Below, piece after piece: positions 56,621-64,000 of a DNA stretch of 64,000 nucleotides; position 1 is the stretch's first letter, and the number at the start of each line of letters is the position of its first letter. The DNA comes from Pisolithus tinctorius (taxonomy: Eukaryota; Basidiomycota; Agaricomycetes; Boletales; Pisolithaceae), in the NCBI GenBank assembly GCA_024663395.1, contig JANFAH010000003.1, positions 1,116,001 to 1,180,000 on the forward strand. Direction: 5' to 3'. The notes beneath the pieces were generated by a model that saw nothing but the letters and a program-made list of their open reading frames with translations, was not told the origin of the DNA and did no database searches. The translations under genes were made by a program, and so were the position numbers.

Positions 56621-57641
56621 CAGAGAGTGCGCTGCAAGTAGATCCTCAGACTAACCAATCCAAATCATCTTCATGAAGTTGGGATTATTCATCTGGAAAT
56701 CCAGCAGTTCTTGGTGGTGTGGTGAGGTCATCCTGTGCGCAGATGTGGATGCCACATTAAGGACAGACCACAACGTTTCAATGATTTCTCCATCTGCCCA
56801 TCTGGCCCCCTTGATGAACAGTGGGGCATACCATGCATAACATTCCTTCTTGTGCCCATGCACATGCCATATGCTGATTCCAGGGATAATCCAAAGTGAT
56901 GATGGGATATCAATCATCTCACTTCAACCCACACACTTCTGCAGATTTGTCATGTAGGAGCAGTTAATGTCATAGAAGCAAACCACGTGTTTGATCCCTT
57001 CCATATTGTATCCCAATGCATTTGCCAAAGAGTAGTCCATGTTCAACTGTCTGCAGTGCCATCAGCAGGTGCCAAAATCAACAATTCAACCTCATACCTT
57101 TCTCCTTTTTGGAAGTCAACATCACAATGTGGATAAAAGCATCCATGCTGTGCACATGCAGTTGCCCCAATTCCAGTCACATGAAGCTTTCCCTGGGCTG
57201 TGTTTGCCTGACTGATAGCTCTGTGGTTGTTGCAGATGGATTTCCATGCCTGAGCTCAGATCATGTTTTGCATGGGTTGAATGAATTCATACCACTGCAA
57301 TATGTGGAGTGGCCTTCAAATAGTCCATGTAGTGTGGATTGGTCACCATATAACCTAGTCTGTCCATCAACCACACTTGATCTTTGCATTTCTGCTCATG
57401 CATGCATTCTGCTTTAAAGTTTCCATCCATTACTACTGTGCAGGTGAACTGCCAGTTGGAGAAGGTCAGCATATGAGGATTGCATTATTGGAGCCACTTA
57501 CTGGTCCAAATCCTCATTGGTATCAACATTTACTCCAGGCTGGGGGCATGCTGCACAAAATAATGCCAGTCTGCCTTTCTCTGCTGACCTGGTTGTCCCA
57601 CAGAATCCATTCCATTTAAGTAGCTTGAGGTATCACCATTT

Positions 57642-58166
57642 TGTCAAGTTCGGGGTGTCCGGGTTGAGGCCAGACCAGAGACTCAAGCAGGTGTGAGGCC
57701 AAGGGGTTGGGATCAGGGAGGAGAGACAGAGATACTGGAGGTGGACTGTTTGGACTTAGCAACTGAGGGTACAGTGCTATTCCCTTGCATGGGTCTCAGT
57801 CCAAGTCTGAGGCTGAGATGGGGTTATCAGAGTTAACTTAGTTGATTTCAGACTGAGGGGTACAGGCCGAGTATCTACGAGTTTATATACCCGAAGTAAC
57901 TATAGTACAGAGACCGGTAATGCCAGTCTCGCAAAGATTGCTAAGGTGATTGGTAAGACAAGTATTAGTAAGGTATGACTAAGGTAATGGAGACCAGGAC
58001 AGAGTGGACTGGGGACAGGACTGGGCAGGATTGAACCGAAGTAACAGGCACTGCAAAGCAGTGTTCACTGCACTAGACCAACTGGAGATATGGGACTGGT
58101 GAGGCCGAGGCTGGACTGAATGAGTATGAGGCTGAGTCTGGCTGGGGTCAAGACACGGCTATGACA
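57642..58166. mobile_element. Solo LTR, 525 bp, inside the KDZ pseudogene
   Basis: TGTCAAGTTCGGGG... to ...CACGGCTATGACA with a perfect TSD CATTT (57,637-57,641 and 58,167-58,171). Its start resembles the CCGG-rich LTR family (TGTCAAGT..), but the body is different. It retains CpG, so it is younger than its host sequence. Confidence 0.88.
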
Positions 58167-58505
58167 CATTTCCACACAACCCATAGAAGCTCACAGTAAC
58201 TATCCTGATTGACCCTTCAGATTGTTCATATTTGGTGCCTGTGCACCTCATTTCGCAGTTTATCCTTTATTATGTTCTTTTCTCACTCTACAGACTTGTA
58301 GTGGACACTTAGCTTTGCTCTGAGTGTCCTTGGTTTGTTTTTGTTTACTATTTACATTTGTTTATCATTTTTGCACACTTACTGCTCTGTGCCCAGTGAA
58401 ATTTTCTTCAGTCTCTTACACTGGGCACAAGGTATGTCTCCTGTAGTATTTACTTCAATATAAGTCTCTTACACTGGGCACAAGGCCTACTTTGTGGGAT
58501 ATTTG

Positions 58506-58681
58506 TGTTGCAATAAATGTGACCAGACAGGGGATTGAACCCTGGACCTCCCAGGTTTTGACTGGGTGCTCTAACCACTGAGCTATTTGGTCAAGGTATC
58601 TTGGCTTACTTGGTGTGGTTTAACCACCAAGTGCTAGTAGGGACTAGCATTGCTGAGTGCTGGAGTACTACACTTGCAACA
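58506..58681 (-). mobile_element. 176-bp tRNA-bearing LTR-like element, copy 2
   Basis: Inverted copy, exactly 176 bp, with a perfect 5-bp TSD ATTTG (58,501-58,505 and 58,682-58,686). Related LTRs at 60,551 and 61,149 (TTATTTGAACA) provide empty sites, so ends and TSD are firm. Confidence 0.92.
58520..58592 (-). tRNA. tRNA-like pseudogene (anticodon loop TCAAAAC), copy 2
   Basis: Same cloverleaf as copy 1 with acceptor end TCTGGTC (G-C closing pair), but the loop has C at position 33 and anticodon AAA, which argues against function. A and B boxes are intact. Confidence 0.55.
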
Positions 58682-58690
58682 ATTTGAACA

Positions 58691-58973
58691 GGTTATGAGC
58701 CCCAGGCACTTGTGGGATTGTCCTGATAAGTCCTTTCTGCTTAAGGCAATGGATTCCCACAGTGGGTTTTCCCTGATAAGACCTAGTAGTGCCTGATAAG
58801 ACCTGGACCGAGGCAACATGTGTAAGCCCTACCAAGTAAGGCAATGGCCCCTGAGCCTCGTAAGACTTTCGCAGGAGGCAGCATGCTGTAAGACCTTGGA
58901 TGAGGCAATGGCCACTTTAGGCAATGAATTCCCATGCTTGCGCCTTGTTGCTGTGCACTGGATTAGGGGAGGC
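58691..58973 (+). other. Short stretch between inverted tRNA elements
   Basis: 283 bp containing repeated CCTGATAAGACCT and GGCAATGG-TTCCCA strings, of unknown origin. Together with the inverted 176-bp copies it forms a 176-283-176 foldback. Confidence 0.4.
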
Positions 58974-59149
58974 TGTTGCAAGTGTAATACTCCAGCACTC
59001 AGCAATGCTAGTCCCTACTAGCACTTGGTGGTTAAACCACACCAAGTAAGCCAAGATACCTTGACCAAATAGCTCAGTGGTTAGAGCACCCAGTCAAAAC
59101 CTGGGAGGTCCAGGGTTCAATCCCCTGTCTGGTCACATTTATTGCAACA
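58974..59149 (+). mobile_element. 176-bp tRNA-bearing LTR-like element, copy 3
   Basis: Exactly 176 bp. Flanks GAGGC and CCTGA do not match. The right flank is copia RT sequence and the left is unrelated, so this copy sits at a rearrangement or recombination junction. Confidence 0.88.
59063..59135 (+). tRNA. tRNA-like pseudogene (anticodon loop TCAAAAC), copy 3
   Basis: Same sequence features as copy 2 (C33, anticodon AAA), good stems, A and B boxes present. Confidence 0.55.
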
Positions 59150-59405
59150 CCTGAATGGCAAGATGGATTGTGAGGTCTATATGGCACAACCTGAAGGATT
59201 TGTGGAGGGGGATACTAGATCTCAGTGTGTCTCCTGCAAAAAAATGATAAACAAAGTGTAAAATGTGAAGACTGAGGTGCACAGGCACCTAATATGAACA
59301 TCTTTGTGGATGATATGACCCTTGCCTTGCATTCTGAAGTAGCCATTGACTACTTCATTGCTCAATTGAGCCAGCACTTTAAAATCAGAGACCTAGGCAA
59401 TGGCT
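59150..59405 (+). pseudogene. Ty1/copia reverse transcriptase fragment
   Basis: Frame gives LNGKMDCEVYMAQPEGFVEG and, after an LTR scrap (about 59,236-59,298), FVDDMTLALHSEVAIDYFIA then QLSQHFKIRDLG. The F-V-D-D box and the K-I-R-D-L-G end are copia RT signatures. It is truncated on both sides and dead. Confidence 0.8.
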
Positions 59406-59664
59406 CAGGACAATTTTCAAAGGTGGAATGCAGATAATGAACAACTTCCATCACATTGAGCATATTGACAAGTTGAAGGCCCCGAGAGGCTGCACCATAC
59501 TGGTCCCTTGCAGCTGTGCCCAATTCTCTTGCAATGGCATTTGCAGCCTGCACAAGGTGCCTATCAAGGGTGGGATCAAAAGGTGTGTTGCTGGGAGTGG
59601 TATTTCCACAGTAGCAAGATACCATGGCAAGTAAGGCATGCAGGACTAAAATTATCAATGTCAA
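59362..59664 (-). other. Unidentified 100-codon frame opposite the copia fragment
   Basis: Begins with a hydrophobic stretch (MTLIILVLHALLAMVSCYCG) and continues as plausible globular sequence (HLVQAANAIARELGTAARDQ). It could be a piece of another transposable-element protein. Not recognised. Confidence 0.25.
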
Positions 59665-59805
59665 TGGTGTATCAGATTAAGCTCATGCCCATACCTTGAT
59701 CGCAATGTGGAACAGGTGCCAATCCCCATTCTTCCATTTGAGGAGATCGCTGTGTGGATGGAAGTTCACGTACATAATCAATGGATATCACTGATCACAT
59801 GAATA

Positions 59806-59896
59806 GTGTTCATATGTGGTGCCTGTGCACCTCATTTTGCAGTTTGTCTTTTATTATGTTCTGTTCTCACTCTACAGACTTGTAGTGGGCACTTAG
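59806..59896 (+). mobile_element. Copia-type LTR, 5' part only
   Basis: TGTTCATATGTGGTGCCTGTG... matches the first 90 bp of the LTR at 58,223 and breaks off where tRNA-element copy 4 begins. Confidence 0.65.
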
Positions 59897-60072
59897 TGTT
59901 GCAAGTGTAATACTCCAGCACTCAGCAATGATAGTCCCTACTAGCACTTGGAGGTTAAACCACACCAAGTAAGCCTAGATACCTTGACCAAATAGCTCAG
60001 TGGTTAGAGCACCTGGTTGAAACCTGGGAGGTCCAGGGTTCAATCCCCTGTCTGGTCACATTTATTGCAACA
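59897..60072 (+). mobile_element. 176-bp tRNA-bearing LTR-like element, copy 4
   Basis: Exactly 176 bp with the same ends. Left flank CTTAG and right flank CAGTG do not match; the left is a truncated copia LTR, again pointing to recombination after insertion. Confidence 0.88.
59986..60058 (+). tRNA. tRNA-Phe-like gene (anticodon GAA), copy 4
   Basis: Loop TTGAAAC (U33, anticodon GAA), anticodon stem CCTGG/CTGGG with two wobble pairs, acceptor GACCAAA/TCTGGTC, T arm intact. Confidence 0.65.
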
Positions 60073-60274
60073 CAGTGTCTCCAGGATTTCACCATCCAGG
60101 TGGTCTGCACCCTTGACAAAATCGAGGCTGTACCTGGAAAAGCAAGACAGCTTGTGTGCAGTTAGGTAAGACTTTCCCACAGCAGGAATGATTCCTAGGG
60201 CAGGAGGAAGCAGAAGGGAGGCACTGGACTTTACCCTGTGCTGGAAATTGACACTCTGCTGACACCCTACATCA

Positions 60275-60559
60275 TGTTACAGTGGTGCCTCTGCACCTCT
60301 GTTCACATTTTCATTTATTCTATTGTGATTAGCTACACTAATGTGGTCTAACTTCGCATTCCTATACTATACAGTGTTATGGTGTGTTGTGCCTCTTTGT
60401 TTTCCTTTGTTTACCATTTTTGCGCACTTAACAGTTGTGTGTGTCCAGTGTATTTTCTCTTCAGTCTCTGACACTGGACACAAGGTAATGTCACTACTTA
60501 GCTGTTGAATATAGTCTCTGACACTGGGCAAAAGGCCTTAAGATTGGGTTATTTGAACA
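60275..60559 (+). mobile_element. Copia-type solo LTR, 285 bp
   Basis: TGTTACAGTGGTGCC... to ...TTATTTGAACA with a perfect TSD CATCA (60,270-60,274 and 60,560-60,564). Confidence 0.88.
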
Positions 60560-60564
60560 CATCA

Positions 60565-60790
60565 TATATAACAAGGGCCTTTGTGATGCGTTTGGAACAA
60601 TAACCCAGAGCATTGCAAATGGAGTAGTCAGTGTTCATATACCTGTTGAAAATCTACCACAGAGTGGGGAACAAAGCAGCCATGCCTGGTACATGCAGTA
60701 GCACCAATCCTAGTAGACCTGAGATTGCACTTGTTGATGTTTGCAGCATTGATTGCCCTGTGATTGCTGCAAGTGAACCTCTACAACAAG
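60565..60790 (-). pseudogene. KDZ transposase fragment
   Basis: Minus strand reads SNHRAINAANINKCNLRSTR then IGATACTRHGCFVPHSVVDF and, toward 60,565, NTDYSICNALGY...LVIYDV. This is the N-N-H-R-A-V-N...ARHGCF-PH-VVDF region of a KDZ transposase. It is only about 75 codons, between copia LTRs. Confidence 0.75.
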
Positions 60791-61335
60791 TGTTAAAATA
60801 TCCCACAAAGTAGGCCTTGTGCCCAGTGTCAGAGACTATATTCAACAGCTAAGTAGTGACATTACCTTGTGTTCACTATAGGTGCCTGTGCACCTCCATT
60901 CCATTTCCTTTCTTTGTTACATTACTATCTAACCCTGCAGACTTCTATTGGACACTATACTTCGCTCTAAGTGTCATTGCTTTGTGATTGTTTATTGTTT
61001 TCCTTTGTTTATCATTTTTGCGCACTTACAGCTGTGTGCCCAGTGAAACTTTCTTCAGTCTCTTACACTGGGCACCAGGTATGTCTTATGTACAATTTCC
61101 TCCAATATTAGTCTCTTACACTGGGCACCAGAGGTTTCCAGTTGTGATTATTTGAACACCTTGTGCCCAGTGTCAGAGACTGAAGAGAAAATACACTGGG
61201 CACACACAACTGCTAAGTGCGTAAAATGATAAACAAGGGAAAACACACAGTCACAACACGCCACAACACTGTATAGTGTAGGAATGCGAAGTTAGACCAT
61301 ATTAGTGTAGCTAATAACAATAGAATAAGATTCAG
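60791..61335 (-). mobile_element. Copia-type LTR, inverted, hosting a nested LTR
   Basis: Starts TGTTAAAATATCCC at 60,791, is interrupted at CCTTG by the plus-strand LTR (60,870-61,158), and resumes at about 61,164. It is truncated at about 61,335 where the gypsy pol begins. Confidence 0.75.
60870..61158 (+). mobile_element. Copia-type solo LTR, 289 bp, nested in another LTR
   Basis: TGTTCACTATAGGTGCC... to ...TTATTTGAACA with a perfect TSD CCTTG (60,865-60,869 and 61,159-61,163), inside the inverted LTR of the same family. Confidence 0.88.
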
Positions 61336-64000
61336 TCTCCCCAATCCAACTGTGGCTTTTCGATGGAACGTCCACTTTTACTATAACCCAGGCAGTAGAT
61401 GTCAGTATCCACTTCATGTCCAGCGATGTCACACTGGTAACCCTGTATCTTGCCCCATTGGATTCCGAGTGTAAAGTAGTTCTCGGGCATAACTGGCTCA
61501 CCCAATACAATCCATTGATTGACTGGGTATTGAGCAGTATTACTTTCCAGACTCATACACAAGGAATGCCAACCCCATTGACACCCCCTGTAAGCCTGGT
61601 TCCCACTGGCCTTCCTGACCCTGGTCCTAGTGACCAACCTGGCCTTGTGCCATCTGTACCGGCCTCTGACTCTCCGGCTCGCACCCCCCTGAAGGCCCCT
61701 CTTGTTTCCCTAATCAATGCAGCTGCCTTTGTGCGCACCTGCAAACTTGAAGGGTCTGTCCAGTTCCAACTTCAGCTCTGCCCCTTGGACTCAGTTCAAG
61801 CCCAATTGGCCTCGGCCTCCTCTCCTCTGGCCTTACCCAATGTCCTGGAAGAGTATCATGACTTTGCTGATGTATTCAGCAAGGCCTTGGCCTTGGCACT
61901 CCCACCACACCAGGAGTATGAGCTGAAAATAGAGCTTGAAGAAGGAATGACCCCGCCTCTTGGCACCATCTACTTGCTGTCTCTGGTTGAGCTCAAAGCT
62001 CTCTGGACTTTCATTGATGAAAACCTTACTACCAAATTCATTCAGCCTACCTCTTCCCCTTATGCTGCACCAGTCCTCTTTGTCAAAAAGAAGGATGGCT
62101 CCCTCCAGCTCTGTGTAGACTTCTGCAGCCTCAACAAGATCACTAAGAAGGATTGCTACCCACTCCTGCTCATCTCTGACCTGTTAGATTCACTGAGCCA
62201 AGCCAAGATCTATACTAAAATTGATCTTTGGCATGCCTACCACCTCGTCTGGATTGCTCCAGGCAATGAATGGAAGACCACATTCCGGACTTGGTATGGA
62301 TCTTATGAGTGGTTAGTAATGCCTTTCAGCCTCACCAACACACTGGCCACATTCCAATGCTTCGTGAATACCATTTTCAAGGACATGTTGGACATCTGCA
62401 TAGTTGTCTACTTAGATGACTTCCTAATCTACTCTGGAGATAAGGAGTCTCACAAGCAGCATGTCTGAGAGGTACTTCCCCAGCTTCAGCTTCATAGCCT
62501 TTATGTGAAGCCTGAGAAATGTGAGTTTCACTCAGACTTGGTCGAATACCTTGGATTCCATCTTTCCCCTGCCGGCCTCACGATGTCAAAGGAAAACATC
62601 CAGACCATCTGTGATTGGCCTGAGCCTTGCAAGGTCAAAGACATTCAATCTTTCCTTGGCTTCACAGACTTCTATTGCTGGTTTATCTTTAATTATTTGG
62701 ACATCATTGTACCACTGACTTGGCTTACCTGCAAGGGGGCTCCTTGGAATTTCTCTGAGGAGTGCCACTGGTCATTCAACAACCTCAAGGCCGCCTTCAC
62801 CACTGTGCCGGTCTTAACTCATTTCATCCCTGGAGTCCTCATCACCATCGAGACTGATGCATTGGACTATGCCATCGCCAGCATTCTGTCTATCACATGC
62901 AGTGACGGCCAGATCCATCCAGTCACATTCTACTCCTGGACTCTGACAGCCCTGGAGTTGAATTATGATACCCATGATAAGGAATTGCTTGCTATTTTCA
63001 AAGCATTCCAGACCTGGTGCCACTACCTTGAGGGCTTGGCCTCACTGGTCAATGTTGTCACTGACCACAAGAATCTTGAGTACTTCTCTACCTCTAAAGT
63101 ACTCACCTGCCACCAAGCTCACTGGTCTGAATTCCTTTCACAATTCAATATGATCATCAGGTTCAGGCCTGGTAAGCTCGGGGCTAAGCCTGACACCCTA
63201 ACTAGACGATGGGACATCTACCCCAAAGAGGGGGATAGCGGCTATGCCTGAGTGAACCCGCAAAACCTGAGACCAGTCTTCACCCAGGAGCAACTAGTGG
63301 TCTCCCTTCACGCAACCTACCTCGAGTACCCAGTCTTACGAGCAGTCACACTGATGAATATGGAGAAACTTCATAGTGATATCCTGGCCACACTGCCAGA
63401 TGACCTGGTCTCTCAAATCCACCTGTCCAACATGTCTGATCCCTGGTGGTCAGTAGATGACACTGGCCTCCTTCGGCTTGATGGAAGGATCTATGTGCCA
63501 GACTCAAATGACCTTCGCCTTAGGGTCTTGTGCCTTAAACATGATCACCCTCTATCTGGCCATTTTGGCCAGAACCGCACCCTAGACCTCATCTGGCATG
63601 AATATACCTGGCCCAGCCTCAGGACCTTCATCAAGGACTATGTCCGGTCTTGCACGGCCTGTGCTCAGGCTAAGGTTCCCCACCATCAGCCTTACAGCCT
63701 CCTTAAGCAACTTCCAGTGCCAGAGAAGCCATGGAATTCCATCTCTATGGACTTCATTGAGCAACTCCCAGCCTCAACCAGCTTCACAGCCATCCTCATA
63801 GTAGTTGACTGGCTTTCCAAGCAGGCCATATTCATCCCAACCCATGACACCATAACAGCCCCAGAACTTGCCAAGTTATTCCTACTCCATGTCTTTTTGA
63901 AGCACAGAGTACCAGCCCACATAACCTCAGACTGAGGCTTGGAGTTCGTGTCTCATTTCTTCTGGTCACTCAGTAAGGCCTTAGACATGTGCTTACACTT
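61336..64000 (+). pseudogene. Ty3/gypsy pol (protease, RT, RNase H, integrase), open at window end
   Basis: One frame throughout. Order: protease end VVLGHNWLTQYNPLIDW (about 61,480); RT with APVLFVKKKDGSLQLCVDF and YLDDFLIYS (about 62,410); then VKPEKCEFH and YLGFHLSPAGL; RNase H with ETDALDYAIASILS, TDHKNLEYFST; integrase zinc part (H-DHPLSGHFGQNRTLDLI, CTACAQAK) and the start of the core SMDFIEQLP...VVDWLSKQAIF...HITSD. Stops at 62,466, 63,249 and 63,933 are all TGA where Arg is the family residue. Other family Arg sites are Cys or Trp (CVDFCSLN, DLWHAYHLVWIA). The 5' part (LTR, gag) is missing at the junction with the copia LTR. Dead by CpG decay. Confidence 0.93.

Larger units (their letters stand above)
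52937..58222 (-). pseudogene. KDZ transposase pseudogene, cut by two solo LTRs and a larger insertion
   Basis: Read on the minus strand. 58,220-57,290: LALFCAACPQPGV region and VVMDGNFKAECMHEQKCKDQ, VWLMDRLGYMVTNPHY. 57,280-56,640: NMDYSLANALGYNM, VVCFYDINCSYM, then IIPGISIWHVHGHKKECYAW, ADGEIIETLWSVLN and SPHHQELLDFQMN. 56,230-55,600: KLDEALTAEQG, HGAVSWLAHGLCLEEAI. 53,904-52,937: LPLPSALG, LCTGQANDALHGLHLTLADK, LPWFWSTDI, HWLQAKSIKDCWEEEEE. This order is that of Kyakuja-Dileera-Zisupton transposases, with the DDE-type core in the middle. Many frame breaks and Arg losses show it is long dead. Confidence 0.85.
58223..58690 (+). mobile_element. Copia-type LTR carrying tRNA-element copy 2
   Basis: TGTTCATATTTGGTGCCTGTG... 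to ...ATTTGAACA. Without the 176-bp insertion and its TSD it is 287 bp, matching the LTRs at 60,275 and 60,870. It holds a duplicated CTTACACTGGGCACAAGG motif. No TSD was found (CAGAT versus GGTTA), so its flanks may be rearranged. Confidence 0.7.

Noticed and set aside
51731..60058. Four tRNA genes as ordinary host tRNA-Phe genes
   Set aside because: Each lies in an identical-length 176-bp mobile unit; two have C33 with anticodon AAA, and the acceptor stem has a mismatch.

Overview
The window looks like a TE-rich stretch of a filamentous basidiomycete (Agaricomycetes) genome. Genes carry short (about 45-60 bp) GT-AG introns. The recognisable domains are typically fungal: velvet, SUN, F-box, WD40 and a Rat1/Xrn2-like piece. 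The transposases are of the KDZ and Plavaka (Tnp2/CMC) types common in mushrooms, beside Ty3/gypsy and Ty1/copia remains. I cannot name the species.

Layout. (1) 1-3.7 kb: a CpG-poor TE graveyard holding two solo LTRs of one CCGG-rich family (396-1045, decayed; 2451-3352, fresh). (2) 3,716-46,253: a 42.5-kb block bounded by long inverted arms (left 3,716-10,219; right 42,197-46,253). The block's outer ends are Tc1/mariner-like (CAGTGGGTCAAAAAACTG) and are flanked by TA on both sides. The arms hold a 17-bp minisatellite, unidentified gene pieces and a Rat1/Xrn2 fragment. The 32-kb interior carries a coiled-coil/membrane gene, a velvet-domain fragment, two WD40 genes, a SUN-domain gene, an F-box pseudogene, a conserved hypothetical split by a solo LTR, a palindromic mariner-type MITE, and a long Plavaka transposase gene next to the right arm. 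(3) 46.3-64 kb: a second graveyard, almost without CpG. It holds KDZ pieces, a 43-bp satellite, a zinc-cluster/coiled-coil pseudogene, several nested solo LTRs, four copies of a 176-bp LTR-like element carrying a tRNA-Phe-like gene, and a Ty3/gypsy pol that runs off the end.

The unifying process is CpG decay. Differences between the arms are largely CG to TG or CA. The four longest single-frame pseudogenes carry eleven in-frame stops, all TGA, mostly where Arg (CGA) is expected. Old and young copies of one LTR differ mainly at CCGG sites. This suggests heavy cytosine methylation of repeats. The most novel candidates are the giant inverted-repeat block with mariner-like ends and the tRNA-carrying 176-bp element. 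Exon boundaries and element borders were read by eye, so they are approximate unless a target-site duplication (TSD) is stated.
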